Source: Saccharomyces uvarum (lineage: Eukaryota > Ascomycota > Saccharomycetes > Saccharomycetales > Saccharomycetaceae). From it: DNA of 64,000 nt. The notes under the pieces are model-generated. The model did not search any database. It had not been told where the DNA came from and saw nothing but the letters and a program-made list of their open reading frames with translations. The position numbers and the translations under genes were made by a program. This document shows, piece by piece, positions 30,401-39,280 of the stretch; the first letter of the stretch is position 1; every line of letters starts with the position of its first letter. The stretch is taken from positions 248,001 to 312,000 of the forward strand of contig OX365937.1 in NCBI GenBank assembly GCA_947243795.1, in the 5' to 3' direction.

Positions 30401-31148
30401 CTAATTTTTCCATTTGGTTGATAACGTCATTCATTTCTCTATCATATAAAGTAAATTGGTAGATCTTTCTATTACGTTCCAATTCGTTGTACTTTTCCAG
30501 TTCTTCACGCTCCTGTTCCATTTCACTCAGTTTTGAGTTCAACTCATCCATTTCTTTGTTAATCTGAGTCTTTTTTTGCTCTGTTTCCTCCATTTTATTC
30601 AATGAAGCCTTTAGTTTGACTTCGAAGGATTTGGCCCCTACAACGTCTTCCAATAATTGCAATCTTTCTTTGTCCTTAGCGTTCGTTAAAGCAACGATTT
30701 TGCCCTGTGGCACTATGTTATAAGGATTATTCATTGAGAATCCTGCGGTTTCCAACATCCTGACAATGTCTCCCTTAGTGACGTTTCTGTCATTCAATTG
30801 GTAGTCGTCCTTCTTCAAACCCACCGTTCTTCTAATTGTCACTTCGTCATCCCCTCTTGAGAGCACACCAGAGGGCAATATCATGGAATGGTCTGGATCA
30901 TGAAACACAATCTCTACCGAGGCACTCATCACCGAGCCACCTGAACCTTGGTGAATCAGCCCCTGTCTCTCTTCTCTCTTTAGATTTGAGTAATCATCAC
31001 TTAAAACAAACCTAATAGCAGCAAAGAAGTTCGATTTTCCTGATCCATTAGACCCAATGATAACGTTTTGATGCGGCGAGAAATTATCGATAATTGTCTC
31101 ATTCCTATAGGTTTTAAACCCCTTAATAACCACTCTCTTGATATACAT
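27456..31148 (-). CDS. SMC3: Cohesin ATPase subunit Smc3
   Basis: The 1230-residue product equals S. cerevisiae Smc3 in length. Walker A is GSNGSGKS (32-39), and the acetylation pair targeted by Eco1 is K112-K113 within VGLKKDD. Long coiled coils flank the hinge (about 510-680). The ABC signature LSGGQ is at 1126-1130 and Walker B ends FYLFDE with E1155. An acidic loop near 1090 (DVDVDMDTGNNED) is as in the family. With Smc1, Scc1 and Scc3 it forms the ring that holds sister chromatids together and extrudes loops. The promoter shared with JEM1 carries an MluI cell-cycle box. All catalytic residues are intact. Confidence 0.99.
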   Translation of the reverse strand: MYIKRVVIKGFKTYRNETIIDNFSPHQNVIIGSNGSGKSNFFAAIRFVLSDDYSNLKREERQGLIHQGSGGSVMSASVEIVFHDPDHSMILPSGVLSRGDDEVTIRRTVGLKKDDYQLNDRNVTKGDIVRMLETAGFSMNNPYNIVPQGKIVALTNAKDKERLQLLEDVVGAKSFEVKLKASLNKMEETEQKKTQINKEMDELNSKLSEMEQEREELEKYNELERNRKIYQFTLYDREMNDVINQMEKLDGDYNNTVYSSEQYIQELDKREDMIEQVSKNLSNIEASLKIKTTTDLQQAKLRESEISQDLTNVSVKIKDVQLQIESNSEQRNLDGSTLKEVESNIKLKQQKLSKILPRFQELTKEESMYKLQLASLQQKQRDLVFKKGEYARFKSKEERDCWIYSEIEELKSSMQSLNDLGNKLQMDRTSLKEELFKIDEEIEELADSINGPDIKGQLEDFDSELIKLKQKLNESLDTRKELWRKEQKLQTVLETILSDVNQNQRNVNETMSRSLANGIINVKEITEKLKISPESVFGTLGELIKVNDKYKACAEVIGGNSLFHIVVDTEETATLIMNELYRMKGGRVTFIPLNKLSLDADVKFPSNSTTQIQFTPLIKKIKYQPRFEKAVKHVFGKTIVVKDLGQGLKLAKKHKLNAITLDGDRADKRGVLTGGYLDQHKRTRLDSLKNLSESRNQHKSIGDELQVVRNELNDIDAQIDQLNGNIRKVSNDRESVLTNIEIFRTSLNTKKNERLILEESSNAIVLKLEKQKTNLKFAQEKMDTYENDLLQDFDSELSKEEKEKLESLTKEINVLHNKLDVTSDALEGITTTIDSLNAELESKLIPQQNDLKIKMAEVGDAFILGLQDELKELDLEKESVEKQYENATLELGTIQREIETLVAEETNNKKLLEKANNQQRLLLKKLDNFQKSVEKTMIKKTTLVTRREELQQRIREIGLLPEDALVNDFSDITSDQLLQKLNDMNTEISSLKNVNKRAFENFKKFNEKRKDLSARASELEESKDSIQDLIVKLKQQKVSAVDSTFQKVSENFETVFERLVPRGTAKLVIHRENENSNDQANDVDVDMDTGNNEDTINKEGETVYTGVSISVSFNSKQNEQLHVEQLSGGQKTVCAIALILAIQMVDPASFYLFDEIDAALDKQYRTAVATLIKELSTNAQFICTTFRTDMLQVADKFFRVKYENKISTVIEIDREEAIGFIRGSNKFAEV

Positions 31149-31480
31149 AGTAGTTCCGCACTATTCCTGTTGATTCCGTAGGCCTCTTCTGCAGATGAGA
31201 TGGCTAAACAGCGTCAAAGTGGAGGTTGGAAACTCATCTTTAAATTAGTTTATTCTTTTTTTTTGACGCGTCGCGTCTTGTCTTGAAACGTTTTTTTTGA
31301 GCTTCTAACAATGGAAATTTGACAGGTGTACACATCGATGGCAGAAAGAAGGGAGCCAGGACTGCTTAGAGGCTACTTCAAGCATATATTTAGTCATAAA
31401 AGTGGCCTAGTTGGTTGTGTTCACTGTTTTGGTTTGATACAGTACTGTGAAGATTTGATCCGAACGTACACAACTCAAAC
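31149..31480. promoter_or_regulatory. SMC3-JEM1 divergent promoter region
   Basis: The 332 bp hold both promoters. An MCB pair (31266-31276) lies on the SMC3 side and TATATTTA (about 31386-31393) about 90 bp upstream of JEM1. No RNA gene was seen. Confidence 0.65.
31266..31276. promoter_or_regulatory. MluI cell-cycle box (MBF site) upstream of SMC3
   Basis: ACGCGT followed at once by CGCGT gives two overlapping MCB-type cores about 120 bp upstream of the SMC3 ATG. MBF (Mbp1-Swi6) uses ACGCGT to drive late-G1 transcription, the known timing for cohesin genes. Confidence 0.75.
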
Positions 31481-33418
31481 ATGATACTGGTTACGGGCTA
31501 TTGTTTTCTACTCTATAGTCTTATTTTACCAGCAGTGATATCGGCCTCTAAATTATGTAATTTAGCAGAGCTGCAACGACTGAACAAGCATTTGAAAGTA
31601 GATACCCAGTCACTGACAAAGTACGAATGGATAGCAGGCCAGTTGGAACGAAATTGTATAACAGCGGAACCAAAAAGCGAGGATATGACAGATGTCATTA
31701 GACTAGCTAACCAGATATACTACAAGATTGGGCTGATCCAGATGTCTAATGATCAACACCTGAGGGCCATTGACCTGTTCGAAAAAATCGTCTCCAATGA
31801 CACCTATAAGGATTCCTTTGGGAAGCTTGCCGAGAAGAGGCTGCAAGAGCTTTACATGGATTTCGGTATGTGGGAGAAAGTGCATCAGAAAGATGAACGC
31901 TATTCAAAATATCTCTCGTTGAATGAAACTATAGAAAAAAAAGTACAATCCAAAGATGTCTCCATGGAGGAGGATCTCTCAGAGCTACTTCGCATTACAC
32001 CATATAATATAAACGTCCTCTCAACCCATATTGATGTTCTTTTCCATAAATTAGCTGAAGAGATTGATGTTTCGTTAGCAGCATCCATCATCTTGGATTA
32101 TGAAACGGTCCTTGACAAGCATCTAACTGTTTTAAGCCTAGACACAAGGCTTTCCATTCATTATGTAATATCAGTTTTGCAAACCTTTGTGCTTAATTCT
32201 GATGCGTCCTTTAATTTGAGAAAGTGCTTATCGATTGATATGGACAATGATAAATGTAAACGTCTAAGTCTAACTATCTCTAAATTAAACAAAGTGAATC
32301 CATCCAAAAGACAGATTCTCGATCCAGCAGTATATGCTTTCGAGGGAGCAGGATCTGCCAACTGGGAAAAGACTATAGATTTTTACTTAAACGATAAAAA
32401 GCCATTCATTGCTCAGAAAAAAGTTCTTAACAGAGATATTGCTTTCAAAAATAATTACTCATTTCTACAAGAAATTATCAAACAATTGATTGTGGATGTT
32501 CAAGTATCAAGACCTTTGACAGCAAATTTATTTGAGGATCCATCAAACACTGACGATATTGTCAAACCAAACTCCTACTTCCATACTGACTACCTAGTGT
32601 ATATCGACTCCATTCTTTGTCAGGCTTCTACAATGAGTTCGGACGCTAAGAGAGCTAAAATGGCTGCTCCATTTTGCAAAAACGTTCTAAAACAATCACT
32701 AACACTAGAAACATGGAATCACTATCAGGATGCCAAGTCTCAACAAAAACGTCTCCCTGAAACAATATTAGACGATATATGGAACTCTAATCCTCATTTA
32801 CTAATGTATATGATAAATTCAATCTTGAACAAAAATAAGTCCAAATCACATTCTCAGCCCAGGAAACAGCTATTAGATCAAATAAATAAATTTTTTCAAG
32901 ACAATGGCCTTTCAGAGTCAACCAATCCATACGTGATAAAAAATCTCCGTTTACTACAAAAACAACTTCAAACTTATAAAGAGCAAAAACATCGGAATTT
33001 CAACCAGCAATACTTCCAACAACAACAACAACAACAACAACAGCAACGGCATCAAGCGCCACCACCAGGACCTAGCCATAACCCTCAAAAGGACTATTAC
33101 AAGGTTCTTGGAGTAGCACCTGCCGCTACTTCCAAAGAAATAAGAAAAGCGTACTTGAATCTGACCAAAAAATACCATCCGGATAAAATAAAGGCAAACC
33201 ATAACGACAAAGAGGAAACCATCCACGAAACCATGTCCCAAATCAATGAGGCATACGAAATGCTCAGTGATGACGATAAAAGAAAAGAGTATGATCTCTC
33301 TAGGTCCAATCCTCGCCGAAACACATTCGCTCAAGGACCTAGACAAAATAACATGTTTAAAAATCCGGGAAATGGATTTCCATTTGGAAACGGTTTTAAA
33401 ATGAATTTTGGGTTCTGA
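31481..33418 (+). CDS. JEM1: ER-lumenal DnaJ-type co-chaperone Jem1
   Basis: The 645-residue product has the same length as S. cerevisiae Jem1. It opens with a signal or anchor segment (about residues 1-22). A long helical TPR-like region follows, then a poly-Gln run (about 512-522). The J-domain (about 541-610) has the diagnostic HPD triad at 566-568, and the tail is Gly/Phe/Asn-rich ([16 protein letters not shown]). In the ER lumen Jem1 stimulates the Hsp70 Kar2, in karyogamy and in ER-associated degradation. It is divergent from SMC3 and convergent with PSF2. Confidence 0.97.
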   Translation: MILVTGYCFLLYSLILPAVISASKLCNLAELQRLNKHLKVDTQSLTKYEWIAGQLERNCITAEPKSEDMTDVIRLANQIYYKIGLIQMSNDQHLRAIDLFEKIVSNDTYKDSFGKLAEKRLQELYMDFGMWEKVHQKDERYSKYLSLNETIEKKVQSKDVSMEEDLSELLRITPYNINVLSTHIDVLFHKLAEEIDVSLAASIILDYETVLDKHLTVLSLDTRLSIHYVISVLQTFVLNSDASFNLRKCLSIDMDNDKCKRLSLTISKLNKVNPSKRQILDPAVYAFEGAGSANWEKTIDFYLNDKKPFIAQKKVLNRDIAFKNNYSFLQEIIKQLIVDVQVSRPLTANLFEDPSNTDDIVKPNSYFHTDYLVYIDSILCQASTMSSDAKRAKMAAPFCKNVLKQSLTLETWNHYQDAKSQQKRLPETILDDIWNSNPHLLMYMINSILNKNKSKSHSQPRKQLLDQINKFFQDNGLSESTNPYVIKNLRLLQKQLQTYKEQKHRNFNQQYFQQQQQQQQQQRHQAPPPGPSHNPQKDYYKVLGVAPAATSKEIRKAYLNLTKKYHPDKIKANHNDKEETIHETMSQINEAYEMLSDDDKRKEYDLSRSNPRRNTFAQGPRQNNMFKNPGNGFPFGNGFKMNFGF

Positions 33419-33536
33419 TCAGTTACATTTTGTGCGTGTATACAAGTATAATAAATGCACATACATAAGTACATATATATATGTATATACGAACGGATTT
33501 AGACGAAATATCGATCTTTATGAAACCAGTACTCTG

Positions 33537-34184
33537 TCAAATATTGAAATCTTCTTCCTCGTTTTCACCACCAGCAGTAAGAGATGCAGAATTAATCTCT
33601 CTCAATTTATCCATGATGTCAGTGATGAACGGCCTCAGCTCATTGATTTCTAACAGACTTAGATTATCTAATTGCAAATGCGACTCATTCAAATACTTAA
33701 GACCTTTCAGTACTTTAACCTGCCTCATCTCTCTTAAATCTTGAATTTTACCACGTAGTTCGTGAACGGGATCATGGAAATCATCCTTAGCTTTACTGAA
33801 AAGTATGCGTGCCAAAATAAGCCAGTTCCACGGCAATTCGCTAAATCTATCTGGATGGGCCTTTTCGTACTTTATCTTTCTATCAAGCTCTTTTGCCGTT
33901 AACCACTGTGGTGCTACAATACTACACTTGGATTGCTGCTTCAACAGAAGAGCAACCCAAAGGGCCACTTCTGTGGAACGCATTGCCACCATATTATTTA
34001 AAGCCTTGTCATCTGTCGTAATGAGCTGCCAGCGACTGGGTGTCTGATTTTTCACTCCTCTGTCATTTCCATAAATCTTTTGGCGTGTCGTTATTCTGGG
34101 AAAAATCTTTATGGGCTCATTCTCCACAATGAACTGTATTTCTTCCGGTGAAAAGGTCTGCTGCAGGTGAGCTGGTAATGCCAT
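33537..34184 (-). CDS. PSF2: GINS complex subunit Psf2
   Basis: I start at ATG 34182-34184 (MALPAHLQQTFSPEEIQF), the family start, giving 215 residues against about 213 in S. cerevisiae. An in-frame ATG at 34238 adds 18 unrelated residues and is rejected. Psf2 motifs are clear: WVALLLKQQSKCSIVAPQWL near the middle and the helix LNWSELPWNW-type segment (FSELPWNWLILARIL). The acidic end NEEEDFNI is also typical. GINS (Sld5, Psf1-3) is part of the CMG replicative helicase with Cdc45 and Mcm2-7. It shares a 271 bp divergent promoter with ARG2. Confidence 0.97.
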   Translation of the reverse strand: MALPAHLQQTFSPEEIQFIVENEPIKIFPRITTRQKIYGNDRGVKNQTPSRWQLITTDDKALNNMVAMRSTEVALWVALLLKQQSKCSIVAPQWLTAKELDRKIKYEKAHPDRFSELPWNWLILARILFSKAKDDFHDPVHELRGKIQDLREMRQVKVLKGLKYLNESHLQLDNLSLLEINELRPFITDIMDKLREINSASLTAGGENEEEDFNI

Positions 34185-34336
34185 TATCTTAAAATATCTT
34201 TCACTGGGCCCGGACGTTGCCCATATATTATATGTCACTTTTTTGTTTGTTTACCATTATATGCTTACATATAGGTGACTGTATTTTTTTACTGAAATTG
34301 AAATATTTCAAGAAATTTCATACTGGAGAAATGGCT

Positions 34337-34343
34337 TGAGTCA
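34337..34343. promoter_or_regulatory. Gcn4 site upstream of ARG2
   Basis: TGAGTCA is an exact match to the Gcn4 consensus TGASTCA, about 115 bp upstream of the ARG2 ATG in the promoter shared with PSF2. It fits general amino-acid control of arginine synthesis. Confidence 0.75.
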
Positions 34344-34455
34344 TTGCCAGTGCAAATGGAGGAACCAAAAGATATAGGCCAATAGGAATATAATAGTGGA
34401 GTGTGGCATAATTGATAGAGCCGCCAGTTCAAGGCATCAATCCATTATTGTCATC

Positions 34456-36165
34456 ATGTGGAAGCATATATTTACCCATGGACTCAAGTATAATCAACCG
34501 AATGCATCTTCAAAAAACCTGATCCTGTCTGTTCTCAATTCGACAGCTACAAAACGAGAGGCTAAGGACTACCTCTCGAAATATACAAATGGGGATGGAC
34601 AACGCAACCACTGCTTGTTTTTCATTAGGGACCTGCATGAGGTCTCGCCTGCTATTTTATCACAGTTCTCCAGTGTCATAAAAAGACTGGGGATGCTAGG
34701 TTTACGTCCCATGTTTGTGATTCCACCTTCGCCGTCGCACGTAAATATACAAGCAGAGTTACTCGATCGAATTGTTACAAGTGCCGATCTAAGGCCGCTT
34801 CACCTCAAAGAGGGGTTGACCAAATCTTTCACTGGGTTATATCATTCTGCCTTCTCCCAACAGGGCCAGTTTCTTGATATTGCAAATTCGAATGTTATAC
34901 CAATTGTTAAGCCTTACGTGTATAATGAAGAGACGGCATCTGAATTTATGACTAAAGATGTCGTGAAATTTATGGATTGTCTATGCCAGGGAGATATTCC
35001 ACATATTGACAAATTCTTCATTCTGAATAAAACTGGTGGTATACCCTCTGGCGAAAGAAATGATAACGCTCACGTATTCATTAATCTTTCTCAAGAATTC
35101 AAGCATTTGTCTTCATTATTGTCTCGTAATATAAGTGCTCTGGAAAAGCGAGAACCACGCTCACAAAATTTATTGCACAGAATGGAACTATATGTTAAAG
35201 AAGATGAAATATCCTCCCTAGAATCCGAATGCCATGACCATTTAGAGGATCTGTTACTGATGAACACCGTTTTATCAAATATAGCGCCTACAGCAACTGG
35301 GCTGATCACTACTACCAAAGATGCTGCATTGTCCTCCGACAGGAAAAACCCATTAGTTTATAATCTACTTACAGACCGATCATTGATCTCTTCATCTTTA
35401 CCAAGATTCAAAAGAAACAGCAATGAAACAAGCGCATCAACTAATCTGTCGGATGAACATGCATGGTATGAATTACCATCCGAGCCGGTAAACGCAACTC
35501 CATCAAATGCAGATGCTGTCTTGGTGACAACTGTTCTTAAAAAGGGTGTTCATATAAAGACATATGATTATGAGACATTAACTCAGTTTAACTCTATCGG
35601 GCTACCTAAGGAATTTTATGTACCCGAAACTGGAGACAAGCCTTCAATCAATATCCATAAGTTGGATATTAATAAATTCAAAACAATTATCGATCAGAGC
35701 TTTGGTCGGTCTCTGGATGTCCGCGACTACTTAAATAGAATTAATGGACGAATAGCTACGGTCATTGTTATAGGCGACTATGAAGGTATCGCCATTCTAA
35801 CGTACGAAGGCTCCAAAGAGAACCGGTTTGTTTATTTAGATAAGTTTGCTGTTCTTCCACATCTTAAGGGCTCATTGGGTATATCTGATATAATCTTTAA
35901 TTTGATTTTTAAAAAATTTCCCAATGAAGTGCTATGGAGAAGCAGGAGAGACAATGTGGTGAACAAGTGGTACTTCCAACGTAGCGTTGCTGTGCTAGAT
36001 TTGTCGGTAGATTTAGATCCAGAACATAAAGACAAACAACAAAGCCAGTTTAAGTTATTTTACTACGGTAATCCCCAATACGCTAATAAAGCTTTACGTG
36101 ATAAAGGTCGTTTAAGAGAATTCATGAAATCTGTTAGAGACATCAAACCAAGCTGGCTTAAATAA
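34456..36165 (+). CDS. ARG2: Acetylglutamate synthase, mitochondrial
   Basis: I use ATG 34456 (MWKHIFTHGLKYNQ), matching the family start MWRRIFAHGLKY, which gives 569 residues (S. cerevisiae about 574). An in-frame ATG at 34396 adds 20 residues and is not needed. The N-terminus is a mitochondrial presequence. The middle is the degenerate amino-acid-kinase-like region and the C-terminal part (about 400-569) is the GNAT domain, with conserved stretches FVYLDKFAVLPHLKGSLG and VLWRSRRDNVVNKWYF. It makes N-acetylglutamate from acetyl-CoA and glutamate, the first step of ornithine/arginine synthesis, in complex with Arg5,6. A Gcn4 site lies upstream. It is convergent with YJL070C across T-rich DNA. 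Confidence 0.97.
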   Translation: MWKHIFTHGLKYNQPNASSKNLILSVLNSTATKREAKDYLSKYTNGDGQRNHCLFFIRDLHEVSPAILSQFSSVIKRLGMLGLRPMFVIPPSPSHVNIQAELLDRIVTSADLRPLHLKEGLTKSFTGLYHSAFSQQGQFLDIANSNVIPIVKPYVYNEETASEFMTKDVVKFMDCLCQGDIPHIDKFFILNKTGGIPSGERNDNAHVFINLSQEFKHLSSLLSRNISALEKREPRSQNLLHRMELYVKEDEISSLESECHDHLEDLLLMNTVLSNIAPTATGLITTTKDAALSSDRKNPLVYNLLTDRSLISSSLPRFKRNSNETSASTNLSDEHAWYELPSEPVNATPSNADAVLVTTVLKKGVHIKTYDYETLTQFNSIGLPKEFYVPETGDKPSINIHKLDINKFKTIIDQSFGRSLDVRDYLNRINGRIATVIVIGDYEGIAILTYEGSKENRFVYLDKFAVLPHLKGSLGISDIIFNLIFKKFPNEVLWRSRRDNVVNKWYFQRSVAVLDLSVDLDPEHKDKQQSQFKLFYYGNPQYANKALRDKGRLREFMKSVRDIKPSWLK

Positions 36166-36323
36166 ACAATATACGATAACAATTTTAACGAAGAAAAAAA
36201 GTATACCATTTACTTTTTGCCTTTTTTTTTTTTATTTTCTTTTTTTTTAATTTCAAAAGTATATATGTACATGTAATACACATTTTACTTTTATGATGCA
36301 TAGTTGCTACTCTCTACTTTTTC

Positions 36324-38987
36324 CTACCAGATGGAGTTAATTGTACCAAAGTGTTCTTGAATGAAGCTCCATTCTTGATCTAATGTCTCTTTCCTGTATC
36401 TTCTCCTAATCAATGGGACATTATGTTTTATTGAAGTATCTTCTGCTGTATCATACCAATTATCTATTCCACCGACGTTTTCCTCAAAAAATGAGGCCTC
36501 TTTAACTCCAACACCAATCCAATGAGCTTTATACCAACCTTCATATCCACTAGACAACACACTCGTTCTGGACAACTCACATAAATCTGTAGGATTTAGT
36601 AAGTAAATACTCGCTGCAACACTGTATTCCTCAATAAGAGGTTCTAATGTATAGGAACTATTGTAAAGAATCGACTTCGACGACAAAGAAACCTTCAATC
36701 CCATTCTAAACATTTTCATAAAAGGGTTTGTTTCATATGACCTTTGCTCACCAATAGTAATATCTCTAGAAGCGTTGATCTTGGTGGTGGCTTGATCTTT
36801 CAAATAATCGCTTTCGAGGATAACGCTTTTATGATTTAAGGTAGAAGATTTTTGAGAATTTAATAGCGACACAGACGATAATGGAGCTGCTAAGATAGGG
36901 ATTTGGAAAAGGTAAAATAGATATTGAATCGTTGATGCCGTATCCCAAAGCGGCTCCACCTGTAACAAACCGCCGTTAGAAAGTAGTAAGTTACACACCA
37001 ACGACTCTATCTGGTCTGTGAAAAATAAATCTACGCCAAATTGAGAAGTTCTGCTAGATAACGGTGAACAATAGTTTCTTAAGATGATTGTATTTTGAAG
37101 ACTTTGTGACCTTAGGAAATTCAACTTTGATAAATTCTTATAAATATAATACATGTAGTGTGCAACAGTTGGATTATCGCCTTGTGCAGCCCAAAACTTT
37201 GGCTTACAATTCATGTCAGTAAATTCTTTCCAGTAATATTCATCTGATTCTTTAATGACTAAGTCCATAGAACACACGTTTGATAAGAAAAACTGGACGC
37301 CAATGGTAGCACTATCCACTGATGAATCTATCGTCTCATTTTTTTCCAAAGCAAATAAAGAATTGAAGATTAGATCCAAAAATTCTTGGAAATTAGAGAC
37401 AACATTTTCCTTGAATAATTTGGGAAAGATTCTAGGAATTTGTATGTTCCAACGAACGTTATATGATACCAGCTTCCATCGCAACAACCACTGTGAAAAT
37501 TTTTTATACCAATCCTCACCATCCGAATAAAATTGGAAACTAACGGATACCTGGGCCAATTGATACTTCGATTTTTCCAGGATATGGATAACGTATTTTA
37601 TGAAAATTTCTGCAAGGTACTCACCTTCAATGAAGTTATCAAATTCAAGAAAAACTTTGGCCAATAGAAAAAATCTCATTTCTTTACCAATCAGGTTTGC
37701 CAATTTGTTAGGAGTTAAATGGTAGTCTACTAGATAAACATTCTTATACCAATCCAGGAATTCATCATCAATCAACTTCAACCCAATCGCAATAGGTTGA
37801 TCACCTGAAGAGCAGCCAAACTGAAAGATATCACACAATGTGAATTTTTTTGACGTTTCCGTGTCTTGATAAACTATTCTGTCAGGTTCTAAGTTTATTT
37901 TCTCCCAAATATATTCACTTAGTTGACGTTGAGAAATGCAACCGCTTAAAGATAAATCTCTGTCTACCTTACGAGAATTATAAAAGTCTCTGTAGGGAAC
38001 ATTTTTGTTGGCTAAAATTTCTCTTTTAGAATTTAAGTACTGAAACAACTCAAATTTGTCTAATAAATAAGATAACCGCTTTCGTGAAATGTCGTTAAAT
38101 TTATGGGATTGAACTAATTCTACGACGTATGCAAAATCGTCCCTAAATTCTTGGAATGTAGGCACATCTGTCAAGTATTCTTCCTCTTGTGGCTCTTCTT
38201 CACTAGAATTAGGACATAAAGAGGAATGCTGTTTATCCTTTTGTTTATTTAAATGGAAAACATATTGTTCTTTATAATGATTTAAATCAAAATACTCACC
38301 AGTATATGGCACTTTTACCTTGCCTTTTGCCTTCAAATTCGAGTTCGTATAGTAATAGTGATCTGTAAAGTAACTTGGGTAGTAGTACCCATGATGATGC
38401 GGTGTGATGGCTCCTGTCGCAGCATTGTCCCCACCCTCGTTCAAATCCGAGTCTGAGGGGTCTTGCATTCGTTTGTCATCTTCAAACTTCCAAAACTTGG
38501 GTAGAGGCTTAGGATACAAGAACCAGTTTTGCAAGTCGTTCTTGATATTGGAGACGCCATCTTGTTTAGAAGTAGTGATGTATCTTTTTCTCATTTGAGA
38601 GACCAACTCGAATGGATTAACAAAGAGGTCCTTGGCGTTTTGATCAATCTTTAAGTTCGAGGGTAAATACGAGGGAACAAAACCACCATCGTCGATGTTT
38701 CCATAATGATGGGATATCGAAGGAATTGGATCAATTTTATTCTCTTCATCCTCAGGATCGAAAAACATGGGCGAGCCTAAATCCATTTGCCTGTCGAAGT
38801 CCGTGGGCAATGAAATCATATCCATATCATCCACAGATATCTCCTTCTGGTTTAATTTCGATGGGGGAGCGGTACTGTCGTTCTTTGACAACATCTTGGC
38901 CTCTTTATTCTTTGTCTCATTAGGCTTAGCGATGGAATTCTGATATTCGTCAAAGAGCAGTGAAGGTCTTCTTTCTACCGCTTGCAT
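36324..38987 (-). CDS. AMP-deaminase-like protein without catalytic residues (YJL070C)
   Basis: The 887-residue product is the ortholog of S. cerevisiae YJL070C (about 888), a relative of AMP deaminase Amd1 with paralog YBR284W. The second half follows the Amd1 layout (FYNSRKVDRDL..., PLIEEYSVAAS..., SSGYEGWYKAHWIGV). The metal-binding HxH site is replaced (KVDRDLSLSG, about 335-345), and the catalytic STDDP loop reads SSKSI (769-773), with Lys-Ser in place of the Asp pair. It should therefore be inactive as a deaminase. The N-terminal ~120 residues are disordered. Its role is unknown; a regulatory or scaffold function is inference only. Confidence 0.93.
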   Translation of the reverse strand: MQAVERRPSLLFDEYQNSIAKPNETKNKEAKMLSKNDSTAPPSKLNQKEISVDDMDMISLPTDFDRQMDLGSPMFFDPEDEENKIDPIPSISHHYGNIDDGGFVPSYLPSNLKIDQNAKDLFVNPFELVSQMRKRYITTSKQDGVSNIKNDLQNWFLYPKPLPKFWKFEDDKRMQDPSDSDLNEGGDNAATGAITPHHHGYYYPSYFTDHYYYTNSNLKAKGKVKVPYTGEYFDLNHYKEQYVFHLNKQKDKQHSSLCPNSSEEEPQEEEYLTDVPTFQEFRDDFAYVVELVQSHKFNDISRKRLSYLLDKFELFQYLNSKREILANKNVPYRDFYNSRKVDRDLSLSGCISQRQLSEYIWEKINLEPDRIVYQDTETSKKFTLCDIFQFGCSSGDQPIAIGLKLIDDEFLDWYKNVYLVDYHLTPNKLANLIGKEMRFFLLAKVFLEFDNFIEGEYLAEIFIKYVIHILEKSKYQLAQVSVSFQFYSDGEDWYKKFSQWLLRWKLVSYNVRWNIQIPRIFPKLFKENVVSNFQEFLDLIFNSLFALEKNETIDSSVDSATIGVQFFLSNVCSMDLVIKESDEYYWKEFTDMNCKPKFWAAQGDNPTVAHYMYYIYKNLSKLNFLRSQSLQNTIILRNYCSPLSSRTSQFGVDLFFTDQIESLVCNLLLSNGGLLQVEPLWDTASTIQYLFYLFQIPILAAPLSSVSLLNSQKSSTLNHKSVILESDYLKDQATTKINASRDITIGEQRSYETNPFMKMFRMGLKVSLSSKSILYNSSYTLEPLIEEYSVAASIYLLNPTDLCELSRTSVLSSGYEGWYKAHWIGVGVKEASFFEENVGGIDNWYDTAEDTSIKHNVPLIRRRYRKETLDQEWSFIQEHFGTINSIW

Positions 38988-39280
38988 CGTTCTCAGGAAA
39001 GTGACCAGTTAATGCTGCAACCTGAATATCTTTCAGAGAAATATCATCACTATGAAGATGATATTATTCTTTAAATCTAATGTCCCCTATTTTGCTTATA
39101 CTAAAATTTTCGGACAATTTTTCACTTTCGTCATCAAATGACAGCAATAAAAAGTGTAAAACATGAAGCCCATAATAGTGAACTTCTGTGGTTGCTGTTG
39201 ATTTTTTTTACGAAGGTGTTTGTGTATATATTTATACATTGTTGATATTTGTTTTTTTACGTTTGTCTATAAAGGGAAGA

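Noticed and set aside
39250-39270. TTTTACGTTTG near 39256, a 10/11 ACS match between YJL070C and UTP18
   Set aside because: One mismatch in an AT-rich terminator region is expected by chance many times in 64 kb.
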